Positions 52,939-62,964 of a stretch of 64,000 bases of DNA are shown one piece after another. Positions within the stretch are counted from its first letter, which is position 1. Each line of letters starts with the position of its first letter. A program made the position numbers and the translations under genes. The notes beneath the pieces are model-generated. The model did no database searches, had not been told where the DNA came from, and was given only the letters and a program-made list of their open reading frames with translations. Origin of the DNA: Candidatus Nanopelagicales bacterium (lineage in GTDB: Bacteria > Actinomycetota > Actinomycetes > S36-B12); the NCBI GenBank assembly GCA_018402235.1, contig JAGYJJ010000004.1:393256-457255 (forward strand), given 5' to 3'.

Positions 52939-54837
52939 ATGGAGACGAGTGCGCGCATTGGCCTCGTCGGCAAAACTGTAGGGAACCGCTACGAGGTGCG
53001 TTCCCTCCTCGCCCGCGGAGGCATGGCTACCGTCTATGAGGCGATTGACCTCCGACTCGATCGCCGGGTGGCTTTGAAGGTCATGCACCCTCATCTCGCG
53101 GCCGACCCTGGATTCGTTGCGCGTTTCGAACGGGAAGCAAAATCAGCGGCGCGCCTGTCCCACCCGCACGTAGTTGGGGTCTATGACCAAGGTGAAGCCG
53201 ATGGCCTGGTGTACCTGGCGATGGAGTACATTCCAGGGCGCACGCTGCGCGACGTCATCCGCGAGTACGGACCTCTCACCGCTGAACAAGCGCTCGTTCT
53301 GCTCGAGCCGGTACTTGAGGCTTTGTCGGCTGCCCACGGTGCCGGACTCGTACACCGCGACATCAAACCCGAGAACGTCCTCATCTCTCACGACGGGCGC
53401 GTGAAAGTTGCCGATTTCGGGCTCGCGAGAGCAGTCGCCACTTCCGATACCAACGCCACTGCCGGTGTCCTCATCGGAACCGTCGCCTACCTGGCACCCG
53501 AGCAAGTAGAGCGAGGTGAAGCCGATGCGCGCTCAGATGTGTACGCCGCCGGCGTGTGCCTGTTCGAGATGATCACCGGGCAAGTGCCGCACAGCGGCGA
53601 TAGTCCCCTGGCGGTGGCTTACCAGCATGTCAACGCCGACGTCCCCGCTCCTTCCGATCTAGTTTCCGGAATACCCCCCGAAGCGGACGCCATCGTCCGA
53701 GCAGCAACACGTCGCGATCCCCTTCAGCGCTACGGCAGCACCACAGACTTCCTCGCGGACGTGCGGCGCGCGCGTGCATCACTGCCCGCACCCGTTCCAT
53801 TCATCGACACTCCGGCAATGAACGACACCCTCGTTGTTGGCACTGGTCACCTCACAAGCGTCGACGCGAACGTAGATCAGAACTGGGACGAGGACTACTA
53901 CGGCGACACAACCGACCAGCACGGTCACCACTTCGAGCGCACTTCCAGACGCGGGCTCCGCCTGATCATCGCGCTGATCATCGCGCTGGCGGTTGGCGCA
54001 GCAGGTTTCGCAGGATGGTGGTTGGCTGCTGGGCCAGGCACGTATTCCCCAACGCCCGATGTAATCGGGTTGAACTACAACCAAGCAAGCGACCTTCTGG
54101 CCGCCGAGGGTTTGGCCTTGGCAGCAGCGGCCGAGGCTTACAGCGAAGGCACTCCAGCCGGATCGATCCTGTCCACCGACCCCGATGCCGGCACCGGTAT
54201 TCGACCGGGCGGCACAGTTTCCGCAACGGTTTCGTTGGGTCCTGAACGCTATGCGATTCCTGAGGTCCAGGGCCTGGCGCCCGCAGAAGCAACCGAGGCG
54301 ATCATCGCCGTGGGTCTTGCCACCGGTGGTCGAGTTGAGGTTTTCGACGACGCCGTACCCACCGGCCAGGTTGCGCGCACAGATCCTGCGATCGGAGAAC
54401 TCGTCCCCCCCAACACATCGATCGATCTATTGATATCGAAGGGCCCCGAACCGGTGGAGATCGAGGATGTGACCGGACGAAAGCAGGCCGTCGCCGAGAA
54501 ACGACTGGAGGAGGCAGGCCTACAAACCGCGAACTCTCGGGAGTTCTCCGAATCAGTACCCGATGGACGCGTCATCTCCGTTAGCCCTGCCCCTGGAACC
54601 GTTGTGGATTCAGGCAGCACGGTGGAACTCGTGGTCTCCAAGGGTCCTCCGCCGGTGGAGGTTCCGGACCTGATCGACATGCGACGCAAAGCAGCGGTTG
54701 AAGCACTTGAACGACTCGGGCTGCGGGCACAGGTCGACGATGGCGAGTTCACTCGCTTGAACCGGGTTTTCGATCAATCACCATCACCTGGTCAACTGGT
54801 GCCGCGCGGTTCGACCGTAACTCTGCGCATCATTTGA
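52939..54837 (+). CDS. PASTA-domain serine/threonine protein kinase (PknB-like)
   Basis: 632-residue membrane kinase. The kinase domain (about 18-280) has LARGGMATVYEA, the ATP-binding Lys47 in VALKVM, HRDIKPEN with catalytic Asp141, DFGLA (Asp159) and GTVAYLAPEQ. One membrane segment (341-363) contains an exact 12-bp tandem duplication coding LIIALIIAL. Four PASTA repeats follow (about 368-632), sensing peptidoglycan fragments or lipid II at the cell surface. Such kinases control growth and division. It is not next to the rodA-pbp-pstP cluster where pknB normally lies, so it may be a paralogue (PknL-like). Confidence 0.93.
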   Translation: METSARIGLVGKTVGNRYEVRSLLARGGMATVYEAIDLRLDRRVALKVMHPHLAADPGFVARFEREAKSAARLSHPHVVGVYDQGEADGLVYLAMEYIPGRTLRDVIREYGPLTAEQALVLLEPVLEALSAAHGAGLVHRDIKPENVLISHDGRVKVADFGLARAVATSDTNATAGVLIGTVAYLAPEQVERGEADARSDVYAAGVCLFEMITGQVPHSGDSPLAVAYQHVNADVPAPSDLVSGIPPEADAIVRAATRRDPLQRYGSTTDFLADVRRARASLPAPVPFIDTPAMNDTLVVGTGHLTSVDANVDQNWDEDYYGDTTDQHGHHFERTSRRGLRLIIALIIALAVGAAGFAGWWLAAGPGTYSPTPDVIGLNYNQASDLLAAEGLALAAAAEAYSEGTPAGSILSTDPDAGTGIRPGGTVSATVSLGPERYAIPEVQGLAPAEATEAIIAVGLATGGRVEVFDDAVPTGQVARTDPAIGELVPPNTSIDLLISKGPEPVEIEDVTGRKQAVAEKRLEEAGLQTANSREFSESVPDGRVISVSPAPGTVVDSGSTVELVVSKGPPPVEVPDLIDMRRKAAVEALERLGLRAQVDDGEFTRLNRVFDQSPSPGQLVPRGSTVTLRII

Positions 54838-54848
54838 GCGCGAGTGGT

Positions 54849-55232
54849 CTAGCCCGCCATTCGACGAAATCGGCGCAACTGGCTTTCTACGTAAGGTCTG
54901 GCTCGGCGCTGACCACCCACGAGTTGAATCCGCGTCTGCAAAGATTCCAGAGCACTGAGAACCGCTCTTAAATCCGGTTCCCAGCCACGTCGCTGACACT
55001 CAGCCGCCCATTCGGCCGGGGTGACGTGTCCACGTTCACCATTGCAGCGACGACAAGCCGCGACCTCGTTTTCGATCCAACTCGGGCCACCTTTGATCCG
55101 CGGTACGAGATGCTCGGTTGTGGCCTGCACTAGATCGGTACCGATCGTCCGACGGCACCACACACACGCGTTGCCATCACGCTTCATGATCAGCGACAAG
55201 CGGTTGCGGCGATTTGGCTGGGACGCGGGCAC
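54849..55232 (-). CDS. HNH endonuclease domain protein
   Basis: 127-residue protein with a zinc-binding HNH core: CVWCRRTIG, TTEHLVPRIKGG (the H of HNH), W-I-ENEVAACRRCN, then a GHVTPAEW helix and a basic tail. Single-domain HNH proteins like this are frequent in actinobacteria next to housekeeping genes and have no proven function; no restriction or phage gene is near. The start is uncertain; GTG at 55232 begins 14 bases after the corrected DAHP synthase stop and is the first plausible one. Confidence 0.78.
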   Translation of the reverse strand: MPASQPNRRNRLSLIMKRDGNACVWCRRTIGTDLVQATTEHLVPRIKGGPSWIENEVAACRRCNGERGHVTPAEWAAECQRRGWEPDLRAVLSALESLQTRIQLVGGQRRARPYVESQLRRFRRMAG

Positions 55233-55246
55233 CTGCGCGAACGACC

Positions 55247-56571
<1,325 letters not shown>

Positions 56572-56578
56572 GATGGAA

Positions 56579-56584
56579 AGGGTA
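56579..56584 (-). promoter_or_regulatory. -10 element of a leaderless DAHP synthase transcript
   Basis: On the minus strand TACCCT is seven bases before the GTG start at 56571, with no Shine-Dalgarno sequence in between. It lies in the 21-bp gap behind the pfk gene, so the gene has its own promoter in spite of that small gap. Confidence 0.5.
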
Positions 56585-56592
56585 GGCGGCGC

Positions 56593-57618
56593 TCACCCGA
56601 AGAAAGCCATGGCCTCCTCGTAGCGCTCCTTCGGCACCGTCTTCAAGGTCCCCGTCGCAGCCTGCAGCGGTACCCGAACGATGTCGGTGCCCTGAAGCGC
56701 CACCATGGTGCCCCAGGCCTCGTCCTTGACGGCCTCAATGGCTTTCAACCCAAAGCGCGTGGCCAAAACCCGGTCAAAGGCGGTTGGCGTTCCGCCGCGT
56801 TGAATGTGTCCGAGAACTGTGGTGCGGGCCTCTTTACCGGTTCGCTCCTCGATCTGTCCGGCGAGCCACTCACCGATTCCAGAGAGCTTCACATGGCCGA
56901 AAGCATCAAGCGATCCGTCCTTGGTGACGAGGTCGCCGCCCTTTGGCAGCGCCCCTTCGGATATACAGATGATCGGGGCATAGTGAGAACGAAACCGCGA
57001 CTCCACCCAATCGACCACCTGGTCCAGGTCGAAGGGCACCTCGGGAATCAAGATCACATTCGCCCCGCCAGCCATGCCCGAGTGCAGTGCGATCCACCCC
57101 GCGTGCCTACCCATAACCTCGCAGATCAAGATTCGATGATGGGACTCCGCAGTGGTGTGCAGCCGATCGATCGCTTCGGTCGCAACGGTTACGGCTGTGT
57201 CGAAGCCGAAGGTGTAATCGGTCGCGTTCAGATCGTTATCGATGGTCTTGGGGACGCCAACGGCAGGTAAGCCCGCCTCGGTCAGCGCTGTGGCAACTCC
57301 CAGCGTGTCCTCGCCACCTATAGCGATAAGGGCATCCACCCCCAGTTGCTTCATGTTGTCTTTGATCCGCTCGATTCCACCCTCGACCTTGAGGGGGTTC
57401 GTGCGCGAAGATCCGAGGATCGTTCCGCCCCGGGGCAAGATGCCCCGCACCTGCGGGATGCCTAACTCCATCGTCAGACCCTCGAGTGGGCCCTTCCAGC
57501 CGTCGCGGAAACCCACGAAATCGAAGCCGTACTCACTGACCCCTCGGCGCACTGCGGCGCGGATCACCGCGTTCAGGCCCGGGCAGTCTCCGCCACCGGT
57601 GAGTATTCCAACCCGCAT
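56593..57618 (-). CDS. pfp: 6-phosphofructokinase, predicted PPi-dependent
   Basis: 341-residue family A phosphofructokinase. MRVGILTGGGDCPGLNAVIR is the N-terminus (ATG 57618 after AAGGGAAAA). The two residues that decide the phosphoryl donor are Asp104 in GGEDTLG and Lys124 in PKTIDND; ATP enzymes have Gly at both. MGRHAGWIAL and GHIQRGG follow. The predicted reaction, fructose 6-phosphate with pyrophosphate, is reversible and can serve both glycolysis and gluconeogenesis, as in the Amycolatopsis methanolica enzyme. No fructose bisphosphatase is in the window. Confidence 0.9.
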   Translation of the reverse strand: MRVGILTGGGDCPGLNAVIRAAVRRGVSEYGFDFVGFRDGWKGPLEGLTMELGIPQVRGILPRGGTILGSSRTNPLKVEGGIERIKDNMKQLGVDALIAIGGEDTLGVATALTEAGLPAVGVPKTIDNDLNATDYTFGFDTAVTVATEAIDRLHTTAESHHRILICEVMGRHAGWIALHSGMAGGANVILIPEVPFDLDQVVDWVESRFRSHYAPIICISEGALPKGGDLVTKDGSLDAFGHVKLSGIGEWLAGQIEERTGKEARTTVLGHIQRGGTPTAFDRVLATRFGLKAIEAVKDEAWGTMVALQGTDIVRVPLQAATGTLKTVPKERYEEAMAFFG

Positions 57619-57687
57619 GGGTTTTCCCTTCGATCGGTATTGCAACTTTCGGGTGTAACCGCTGTCATGAATCAATCTAGTCGAACT

Positions 57688-57702
57688 TGTGACCAGATCA
57701 CA
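57688..57702. promoter_or_regulatory. Inverted repeat in the pfk-glpK divergent region
   Basis: TGTGACCAGATCACA: five-base arms TGTGA/TCACA with a 5-base centre. It looks like a CRP/GlxR half-site pair (consensus TGTGA-N6-TCACA) but with one base less. It lies 41 bp before the glpK start and 70 bp before the phosphofructokinase start. A regulator site for either gene is plausible. Confidence 0.4.
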
Positions 57703-57729
57703 CCCTCCTCAGACCCCTTATGTCGTGGC

Positions 57730-57735
57730 TAAGGT
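57730..57735 (+). promoter_or_regulatory. -10 element of a leaderless glpK transcript
   Basis: TAAGGT, seven bases upstream of the GTG at 57743; it argues for that GTG and not the ATG at 57737 as the start. Confidence 0.45.
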
Positions 57736-57742
57736 CATGACC

Positions 57743-59230
57743 GTGCAAACCTCGCCGCTCATCCTCGCCGTCGACGCGGGTACGACGGGCATCACTGCAC
57801 TGATCGTCAACCAGGATGCAGAGGTCATCGCGACCGGGTACCGAGAGTTCACGCAGCACTTTCCAGCCGACGGAAGAGTCGAGCATGACCTCGGCGAAAT
57901 GTGGTTCGCGACGCTAGCGGCAACCGACGAGGCAATCGCGCACGTTGATCGTTCGGCTATCGCTGCAGTCGGAATAACCAATCAGCGAGAAACTTTGTGT
58001 TTGTGGGATCGCGAGACACTCGGGGCTTCAAGGCGGGCGATCGTCTGGCAGGACCGCCGGACCGCCGGGCTATGCCAGTCATTGCGCGAGGCAGGGCACG
58101 AGCAACTCATCAACGAGCGCACCGGCCTGCGTCTCGATCCGTATTTCAGCGCCACCAAAGCAATGTGGGTCCGAAACCACGAACCCCACCTTTGGGCGCA
58201 GGTGGAGGAGGGTCGAGTAGCGATCGGTACCGTCGATTCCTTTCTCATCGCCCGCATGACCCGCGGACTGGAACACATCACCGATGCCACGAATGCGTCC
58301 CGGACCCTCCTTTACGATATCCACGAAGGCGCGTGGAGTTCTCAATTGTGCGATCTGTTCGGAATTCCCATGGCCGCGTTACCAAGCGTCGTTCCTTCGT
58401 ATGGCCCAGTTGCGATGACAGACCCGAGCGTTTTCTGCGGACTCGAGGTACCCATAGCGGGGATCGCCGGGGATCAGCAGGCGGCTTTAGCCGGACAGGC
58501 CGGGTTCACCGAAGGGTCAGCGAAGTGCACCTACGGGACAGGATCGTTCCTACTCGTGCACACCGGAGAAAGCGCCGTGCGCAGCAACCAGGGACTACTC
58601 ACCACGGTGGCACTGCAACACCCCGACGGGCGGCTGGACTATGCCCTGGAGGGAGCGATATTCGTTACCGGCTCGGCGGTGCAGTGGCTGCGCGACGGCC
58701 TGAAGATCATCGACGCCGCACCCGATGTGGAGCAGCTTGCGCGCAGCGTTGAAGATTCTGGCGGGGTTGTCTTTGTGCCCGCGCTCACCGGACTCGGTGC
58801 CCCGGATTGGGATCCCACGGCTCGTGGCCTGATCATCGGTATCACCCGCGGTACTACCGACGCACACCTGGCCCGCGCAACCTTGGACGCGATCGCTTTC
58901 GAGGTGCGCGACGTCGTGCAATTGATGGCCACCGAAGGTGGAGTACATCTGCAGTCCCTTGCCATAGACGGTGGGGGCGCTGTCAATGATCTCTTGTGTC
59001 AACTGCAAGCCAACGAATTGCAAATTCCCGTGGATCGCTCCGCGCAACTGCAAACTACCGGACTGGGGGCTGCGTTCTTGGCGGGACTTGGTGTGGGAAT
59101 GTGGGCATCCTTCGCGGACCTTGCCGACACACGGCGTAGTTCAGGTCTGTTCGAACCGCTAGAACGAGACCCCAACGGATACGGGCGCTGGCGCAAGGCC
59201 GTCGAACGATGCAAGGATTGGAGCGACTAA
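57743..59230 (+). CDS. glpK: FGGY-family glycerol kinase
   Basis: 495-residue sugar kinase. LAVDAGTTGITALI (ATP/substrate motif), NQRETLCLWDRETL, WQDRRT, and the glycerol-kinase segment GITNQRE with later CTYGTGSFLLVHTGE, NQGLLTTVALQ and YALEGAIFVTGSAVQWLRDGL support GlpK. It phosphorylates glycerol to glycerol 3-phosphate. I chose the GTG at 57743 (MQTSPLILAVDAGTTG) from the -10 spacing; ATG 57737 is possible. It begins an operon with an enolase-superfamily protein and an aldehyde dehydrogenase, unlike the usual glpF or glpD partners, so a related polyol cannot be excluded. Confidence 0.85.
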   Translation: MQTSPLILAVDAGTTGITALIVNQDAEVIATGYREFTQHFPADGRVEHDLGEMWFATLAATDEAIAHVDRSAIAAVGITNQRETLCLWDRETLGASRRAIVWQDRRTAGLCQSLREAGHEQLINERTGLRLDPYFSATKAMWVRNHEPHLWAQVEEGRVAIGTVDSFLIARMTRGLEHITDATNASRTLLYDIHEGAWSSQLCDLFGIPMAALPSVVPSYGPVAMTDPSVFCGLEVPIAGIAGDQQAALAGQAGFTEGSAKCTYGTGSFLLVHTGESAVRSNQGLLTTVALQHPDGRLDYALEGAIFVTGSAVQWLRDGLKIIDAAPDVEQLARSVEDSGGVVFVPALTGLGAPDWDPTARGLIIGITRGTTDAHLARATLDAIAFEVRDVVQLMATEGGVHLQSLAIDGGGAVNDLLCQLQANELQIPVDRSAQLQTTGLGAAFLAGLGVGMWASFADLADTRRSSGLFEPLERDPNGYGRWRKAVERCKDWSD

Positions 59231-60349
59231 GTGGACCGCCCCGACCGAATTCGCGAGATCACCCTGGATCGCCGCGAGATCACCCTCGATCCACCTTTCG
59301 TTGCGAATTGGGATCCCACCCCGCGCACTACCTTCGAAGCCACGTTGGTAACCGTTCGCACTGAACAAGGGATAACCGGGTACGGCTCAGGTGACACGAT
59401 GGTGGGCTTCGAGGCTTACCAGGATCTGTTCATCGGTCAACCTCTCATGGCCATGGATCGACATGTGCGCGCACTCGAGACGATCACCTTCCACGCCGGG
59501 CGTTATTGGCCATTGGAGGCTGCGCTGTGGGATGCCATCGGCAAAAGCCTCGACGTCACCGTTGCCGAACTCTTTGGGGGTCATACCGACTCCTTGCCGC
59601 TGTATGCCTCGACCGGAGCTGTGGCTGATCCACAAGAACGGGCACAGATGTGCGTGGGCTTGCAAGAAGAAGGATTCAGTGCGGTGAAACTGCGGATCAA
59701 CGAACGCGATCTCGCGGGCGGACTACGCACTATCGAGGCCGTGCGGTCAGCGGTCGGTGAGGACTTCGAGATCATGGTCGATCTCAACCAGTCCTGGCGC
59801 ATGCCCGGAGACACCCGGCGCGGCTTGGACGCCGTGGATGTTGCCGACTTCTTGGATCGCTGCCAGGACTATCGACTCTTCTGGATCGAAGAACCACTCC
59901 CCCTAGAGGACGCCACCGGATTGGCTCTGCTTCGCGGGCGGGGGCCACGGCTAGCCGGTGGCGAAATGGTCCGCACGTGGCCTGAATTGGCACGACTTGC
60001 CCACGAGGGTGTACTCGACATCCTGCAGCCGGATGTGGTTCTGGCGGCAGGCATGCTGCGCATGCGTGCGCTCGCTGATCTGCTCCGCCCGGCAGGACGC
60101 CACTTCACCCCGCACACCTGGAGCAACGGAATCGGGTTACTCGCCAACGCCCACGTAGCAGCCGGGGTCGGTGCCGGTCCATTCCTGGAATTCCCTTACG
60201 ACCCTCCCACCTGGACGATCGAGCGCCGCGACTTTGTATTGGCCGAACCCGTTGCCACCCGCAACGGATGTTTGCAAATCCCTCGCCGACCCGGCTTGGG
60301 GTTTGCCCCCAATCCGGATCTGTTTCCCCGAACTACGGAGTCTTCATGA
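59231..60349 (+). CDS. Enolase superfamily dehydratase/racemase (mandelate racemase group)
   Basis: 372-residue protein of the mandelate racemase/muconate lactonising group. The barrel has VKLRIN (K-x-R base), MVDLNQSW (metal Asp), WIEEPLP (metal Glu), GGE (metal Glu), and HTWSNGIG (catalytic His). These match acid-sugar dehydratases more than cycloisomerases, but the substrate is unknown. GTG start at 59231 immediately follows the glpK TAA. A 21-bp tandem repeat (59252-59293) gives two copies of REITLD at the N-terminus. Confidence 0.8.
   Translation: MDRPDRIREITLDRREITLDPPFVANWDPTPRTTFEATLVTVRTEQGITGYGSGDTMVGFEAYQDLFIGQPLMAMDRHVRALETITFHAGRYWPLEAALWDAIGKSLDVTVAELFGGHTDSLPLYASTGAVADPQERAQMCVGLQEEGFSAVKLRINERDLAGGLRTIEAVRSAVGEDFEIMVDLNQSWRMPGDTRRGLDAVDVADFLDRCQDYRLFWIEEPLPLEDATGLALLRGRGPRLAGGEMVRTWPELARLAHEGVLDILQPDVVLAAGMLRMRALADLLRPAGRHFTPHTWSNGIGLLANAHVAAGVGAGPFLEFPYDPPTWTIERRDFVLAEPVATRNGCLQIPRRPGLGFAPNPDLFPRTTESS
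59252..59293 (+). repeat. Two 21-bp tandem repeats at the start of the enolase-superfamily gene
   Basis: 59252-59272 and 59273-59293 match apart from the last base and one inner substitution; they duplicate REITLDR/REITLDP in the first beta strand. Confidence 0.85.
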
Positions 60350-61827
60350 GTATCGATTGGCACGAGCGCGCCCGGCTTCTCACGCCCGACACCCGCGCCT
60401 TCATAAACGGCCGCCAGCACACAACAGATGGGACATTCACCACCACCTCTCTTGCCAACACCTCTCTTGCCAACGACGGACTCGAAATCGCCGAGTGCAG
60501 TGACCACGATGTGGATCTGGCGGTTAAGTCGGCACGGTCGGCATTCGACGACGGCCGCTGGCGAGATCTGCCTCCTGCAGCCCGCAAGCAGCGAATGCTT
60601 GCCTTCGCTGACTTGATTGACCTCAACCGCGAAGAGCTCGCACTGCTGGAAACGATCGACGTTGGTAAGCCGATCGGCGAGTCACTGCGCGTAGATGCCC
60701 CCTCGGCCGCTAAGACCGTGCGTTGGTACGCCGAAGCCATTGACAAGCGTTATGACGAGATCGCACCCACAACCCCCGATGCCATCGCTCTGGTGACCCG
60801 CGAGCCCCTCGGGGTGATCGGCGCTGTCGTTCCGTGGAACTACCCGATGATCATCTCGATGTGGAAGGTGGCACCGGCTCTGGCGATGGGCAACAGCGTG
60901 GTCCTCAAGCCCGCTGAGCAATCGCCCTTGACAGCAATCGCCTTGGCCAACTTGGCATCGCAGGCGGGTATTCCCGATGGAGTGTTCTCTGTCATTCCCG
61001 GCCTAGGCCCCACGACAGGACGGGCGCTGGGGCTCCATCCGCAGGTGGACAAAATCGCTTTCACCGGAAGCCCGGAGACCGGGGCCCGATTTCTGGCCTA
61101 TGCCAGCGAATCGAACCTCAAGCAGGTAGCTCTTGAACTTGGCGGGAAGAGCCCACACGTGATCTTGTCCGACGCCCACGACCTCGCCTCGATCGCTGAA
61201 ACCATCGCGTGGGGAATCTTCTACAACGCCGGCCAAACCTGCCACGCCGGATCACGGGTGATTGTTCATCCGGACCATCAAGACGAACTCATCGAACATC
61301 TGCAGACGTTCTTACGCGATTTTCCCGTCGGTGATCCCTTGAGCGAAACCACGTCCATGGGGCCACTGGTCGATTCGACCCAACTGGAAACGGTCGGCCG
61401 TTACGTCACCATCGCCCTCGAAGACGGCGGTTCGATTGCCGCCCAAACACCCGTTGCAAAGGAAGGCACCTTCTATCCCCCGACTGTTCTCACGGACGTC
61501 CCTGCCAACAGCCGTGCAGTGCGCGAGGAGATCTTCGGACCTGTCCTCATCATCGAGACGGCGCCGGATGATGACTCAGCAGTTGCCGCCGCGAATGACA
61601 CCGACTACGGACTGGCCGCCGCCGTTTGGAGCCGCGACATCGGCCGAGCCAACCGCGTCGCCCGACGCATTCGAGCGGGGACGGTGTGGATCAACACTTT
61701 CGATGCCGCCGATATCACCACACCTTTCGGGGGCTTCGGAAGATCTGGCTTTGGCCGTGATCGCTCACTTCATGCACTCGATTCCTACTCCGCACTCAAG
61801 ACAACGTGGACCGATATCAGTCATTGA
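60346..61827 (+). CDS. Aldehyde dehydrogenase (NAD(P)-dependent, PuuC/BetB-like)
   Basis: 493-residue ALDH. PWNYPMIISMWKVAPALAMGNSVVLKPAEQSPL, FTGSPETGARF, LELGGKSPHVILSDA (general-base Glu), and NAGQTCHAGSRV (catalytic Cys) are all in place. Best overall match is with gamma-glutamyl-gamma-aminobutyraldehyde and aminoaldehyde dehydrogenases (WYAEAIDKRYDEIAPT). The ATG overlaps the enolase-superfamily stop (ATGA). An exact 15-bp duplication at 60445-60474 gives TSLANTSLAN at the surface of the N-terminal region. Substrate is unknown; a 3-hydroxy or keto aldehyde from the operon's own pathway is possible. Confidence 0.88.
   Translation: MSIDWHERARLLTPDTRAFINGRQHTTDGTFTTTSLANTSLANDGLEIAECSDHDVDLAVKSARSAFDDGRWRDLPPAARKQRMLAFADLIDLNREELALLETIDVGKPIGESLRVDAPSAAKTVRWYAEAIDKRYDEIAPTTPDAIALVTREPLGVIGAVVPWNYPMIISMWKVAPALAMGNSVVLKPAEQSPLTAIALANLASQAGIPDGVFSVIPGLGPTTGRALGLHPQVDKIAFTGSPETGARFLAYASESNLKQVALELGGKSPHVILSDAHDLASIAETIAWGIFYNAGQTCHAGSRVIVHPDHQDELIEHLQTFLRDFPVGDPLSETTSMGPLVDSTQLETVGRYVTIALEDGGSIAAQTPVAKEGTFYPPTVLTDVPANSRAVREEIFGPVLIIETAPDDDSAVAAANDTDYGLAAAVWSRDIGRANRVARRIRAGTVWINTFDAADITTPFGGFGRSGFGRDRSLHALDSYSALKTTWTDISH
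60445..60474 (+). repeat. Exact 15-bp tandem duplication in the aldehyde dehydrogenase gene
   Basis: 60445-60459 and 60460-60474 are identical and in frame, encoding TSLAN twice at about residues 34-43. Confidence 0.92.
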
Positions 61828-61832
61828 CGTCC

Positions 61833-62960
61833 TCAAAGACGCGATCGCAAGATCCCCTCGACATCTGCAGGATCCACTGGTCGAGGATTGTTCGAAGTGA
61901 CCCGATCATTGCTGGCGCAGGCCGCAACTGAGGCCACCATGTCAGCACGCAGCCCCAAATCTCCGAGTGAGCGACGAGCCCCGATCTCCTCGGCCAATTG
62001 CGCCACACTTGCCGCAAGATCCGTGCCGACTGACCAACCGCCTTCGGTCATGTACTGACTTACTTGTCGGTAGTGCCCCGCACTTGCTGGCATGTTGAAC
62101 TCGATGACTTCGGGTAAGCAGGCCGCCAGCGCCTCACCGTGGGCTGCGCCCGTGTGCGCGGAGATCGCATGCGCAATACCGTGTGCAAGGCCCAAACCAG
62201 ACTGGGTCAAGGCCTTCCCAGCCACGTGCGCGCCAATGAGCATGCCGGTCCGGGCCCGGATATCCGAGCCGTCTAGTACCGCCGCTGGCAAGTACCGGGA
62301 AACGTGCGTAATGGCTTCACCGGACATCGCCCGGCCAGCATCGCTCGCGCCGATGGACGTCAACGATTCGATGCCATGGGTTAAGGCATCGAAACCTGTG
62401 GCAGCACTCGGTCGCGCTGGTAGGCCCACGGTCACCAGCGGATCCAAGATCGCGGCGAACGGCACGGTGCTGGAATCGCCGATGTAGATCTTGCTTAGGG
62501 ATGCCGGATCGTCGATAACTCCCCAACTGTTGGTTTCACTGCCAGTACCAGCTGTGGTGGGGACAGCAAGGATCGGAAGAGCATGTGTAGGCGGGGGCGC
62601 GGAGTAATCGAATTCGCGAGCACTCATCGTCGGATTCGCCGCAACCAGGGCGATCCCTTTCGCCGCATCCATACTCGAGCCCCCACCGAGCGCAATGACG
62701 GCGTCGATCGAGTCATCTGCTGCCTGGCGGCCAGCCCTATCGATGACTTCCACAGTTGGATTCGGTCGAACGCCATCGAAAACCGTGATGTGCGCCTGGT
62801 CGACTACTGCATCGAGCAGCATCGGCAGGACCGGTGAAGCCGCCAGGCCGCCATCTGTGACCACCATCGCGCGCCTGGCCCGCACGCGCTCAAGCACCTG
62901 TCCTGCGCGCGCTAGGACACCAGGGCCTACCAAAACCTGGTCCTCATCAAGCCAGCGCAT
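61833..62960 (-). CDS. Iron-containing alcohol dehydrogenase
   Basis: 375-residue group III dehydrogenase. NAD-binding VIALGGGSSMDAAKG, PTTAGTGSETN, DALTHGIES and the metal ligands in GLAHGIAHAISAHTGAAHGEA (His pair) match the Fe-ADH family, for example 1,3-propanediol or lactaldehyde oxidoreductases. The N-terminus begins MRWLDEDQVLVGPGVL. It lies six bases from the convergent aldehyde dehydrogenase gene, hinting that both act on the same alcohol-aldehyde-acid sequence, and starts four bases behind the acyltransferase gene on its own strand. Confidence 0.9.
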   Translation of the reverse strand: MRWLDEDQVLVGPGVLARAGQVLERVRARRAMVVTDGGLAASPVLPMLLDAVVDQAHITVFDGVRPNPTVEVIDRAGRQAADDSIDAVIALGGGSSMDAAKGIALVAANPTMSAREFDYSAPPPTHALPILAVPTTAGTGSETNSWGVIDDPASLSKIYIGDSSTVPFAAILDPLVTVGLPARPSAATGFDALTHGIESLTSIGASDAGRAMSGEAITHVSRYLPAAVLDGSDIRARTGMLIGAHVAGKALTQSGLGLAHGIAHAISAHTGAAHGEALAACLPEVIEFNMPASAGHYRQVSQYMTEGGWSVGTDLAASVAQLAEEIGARRSLGDLGLRADMVASVAACASNDRVTSNNPRPVDPADVEGILRSRL

Positions 62961-62964
62961 GGCT

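Noticed and set aside
54849-55232. HNH gene as a homing endonuclease in an intron or intein
   Set aside because: It is a small separate gene between complete housekeeping genes; no intron or intein junction is seen around it.
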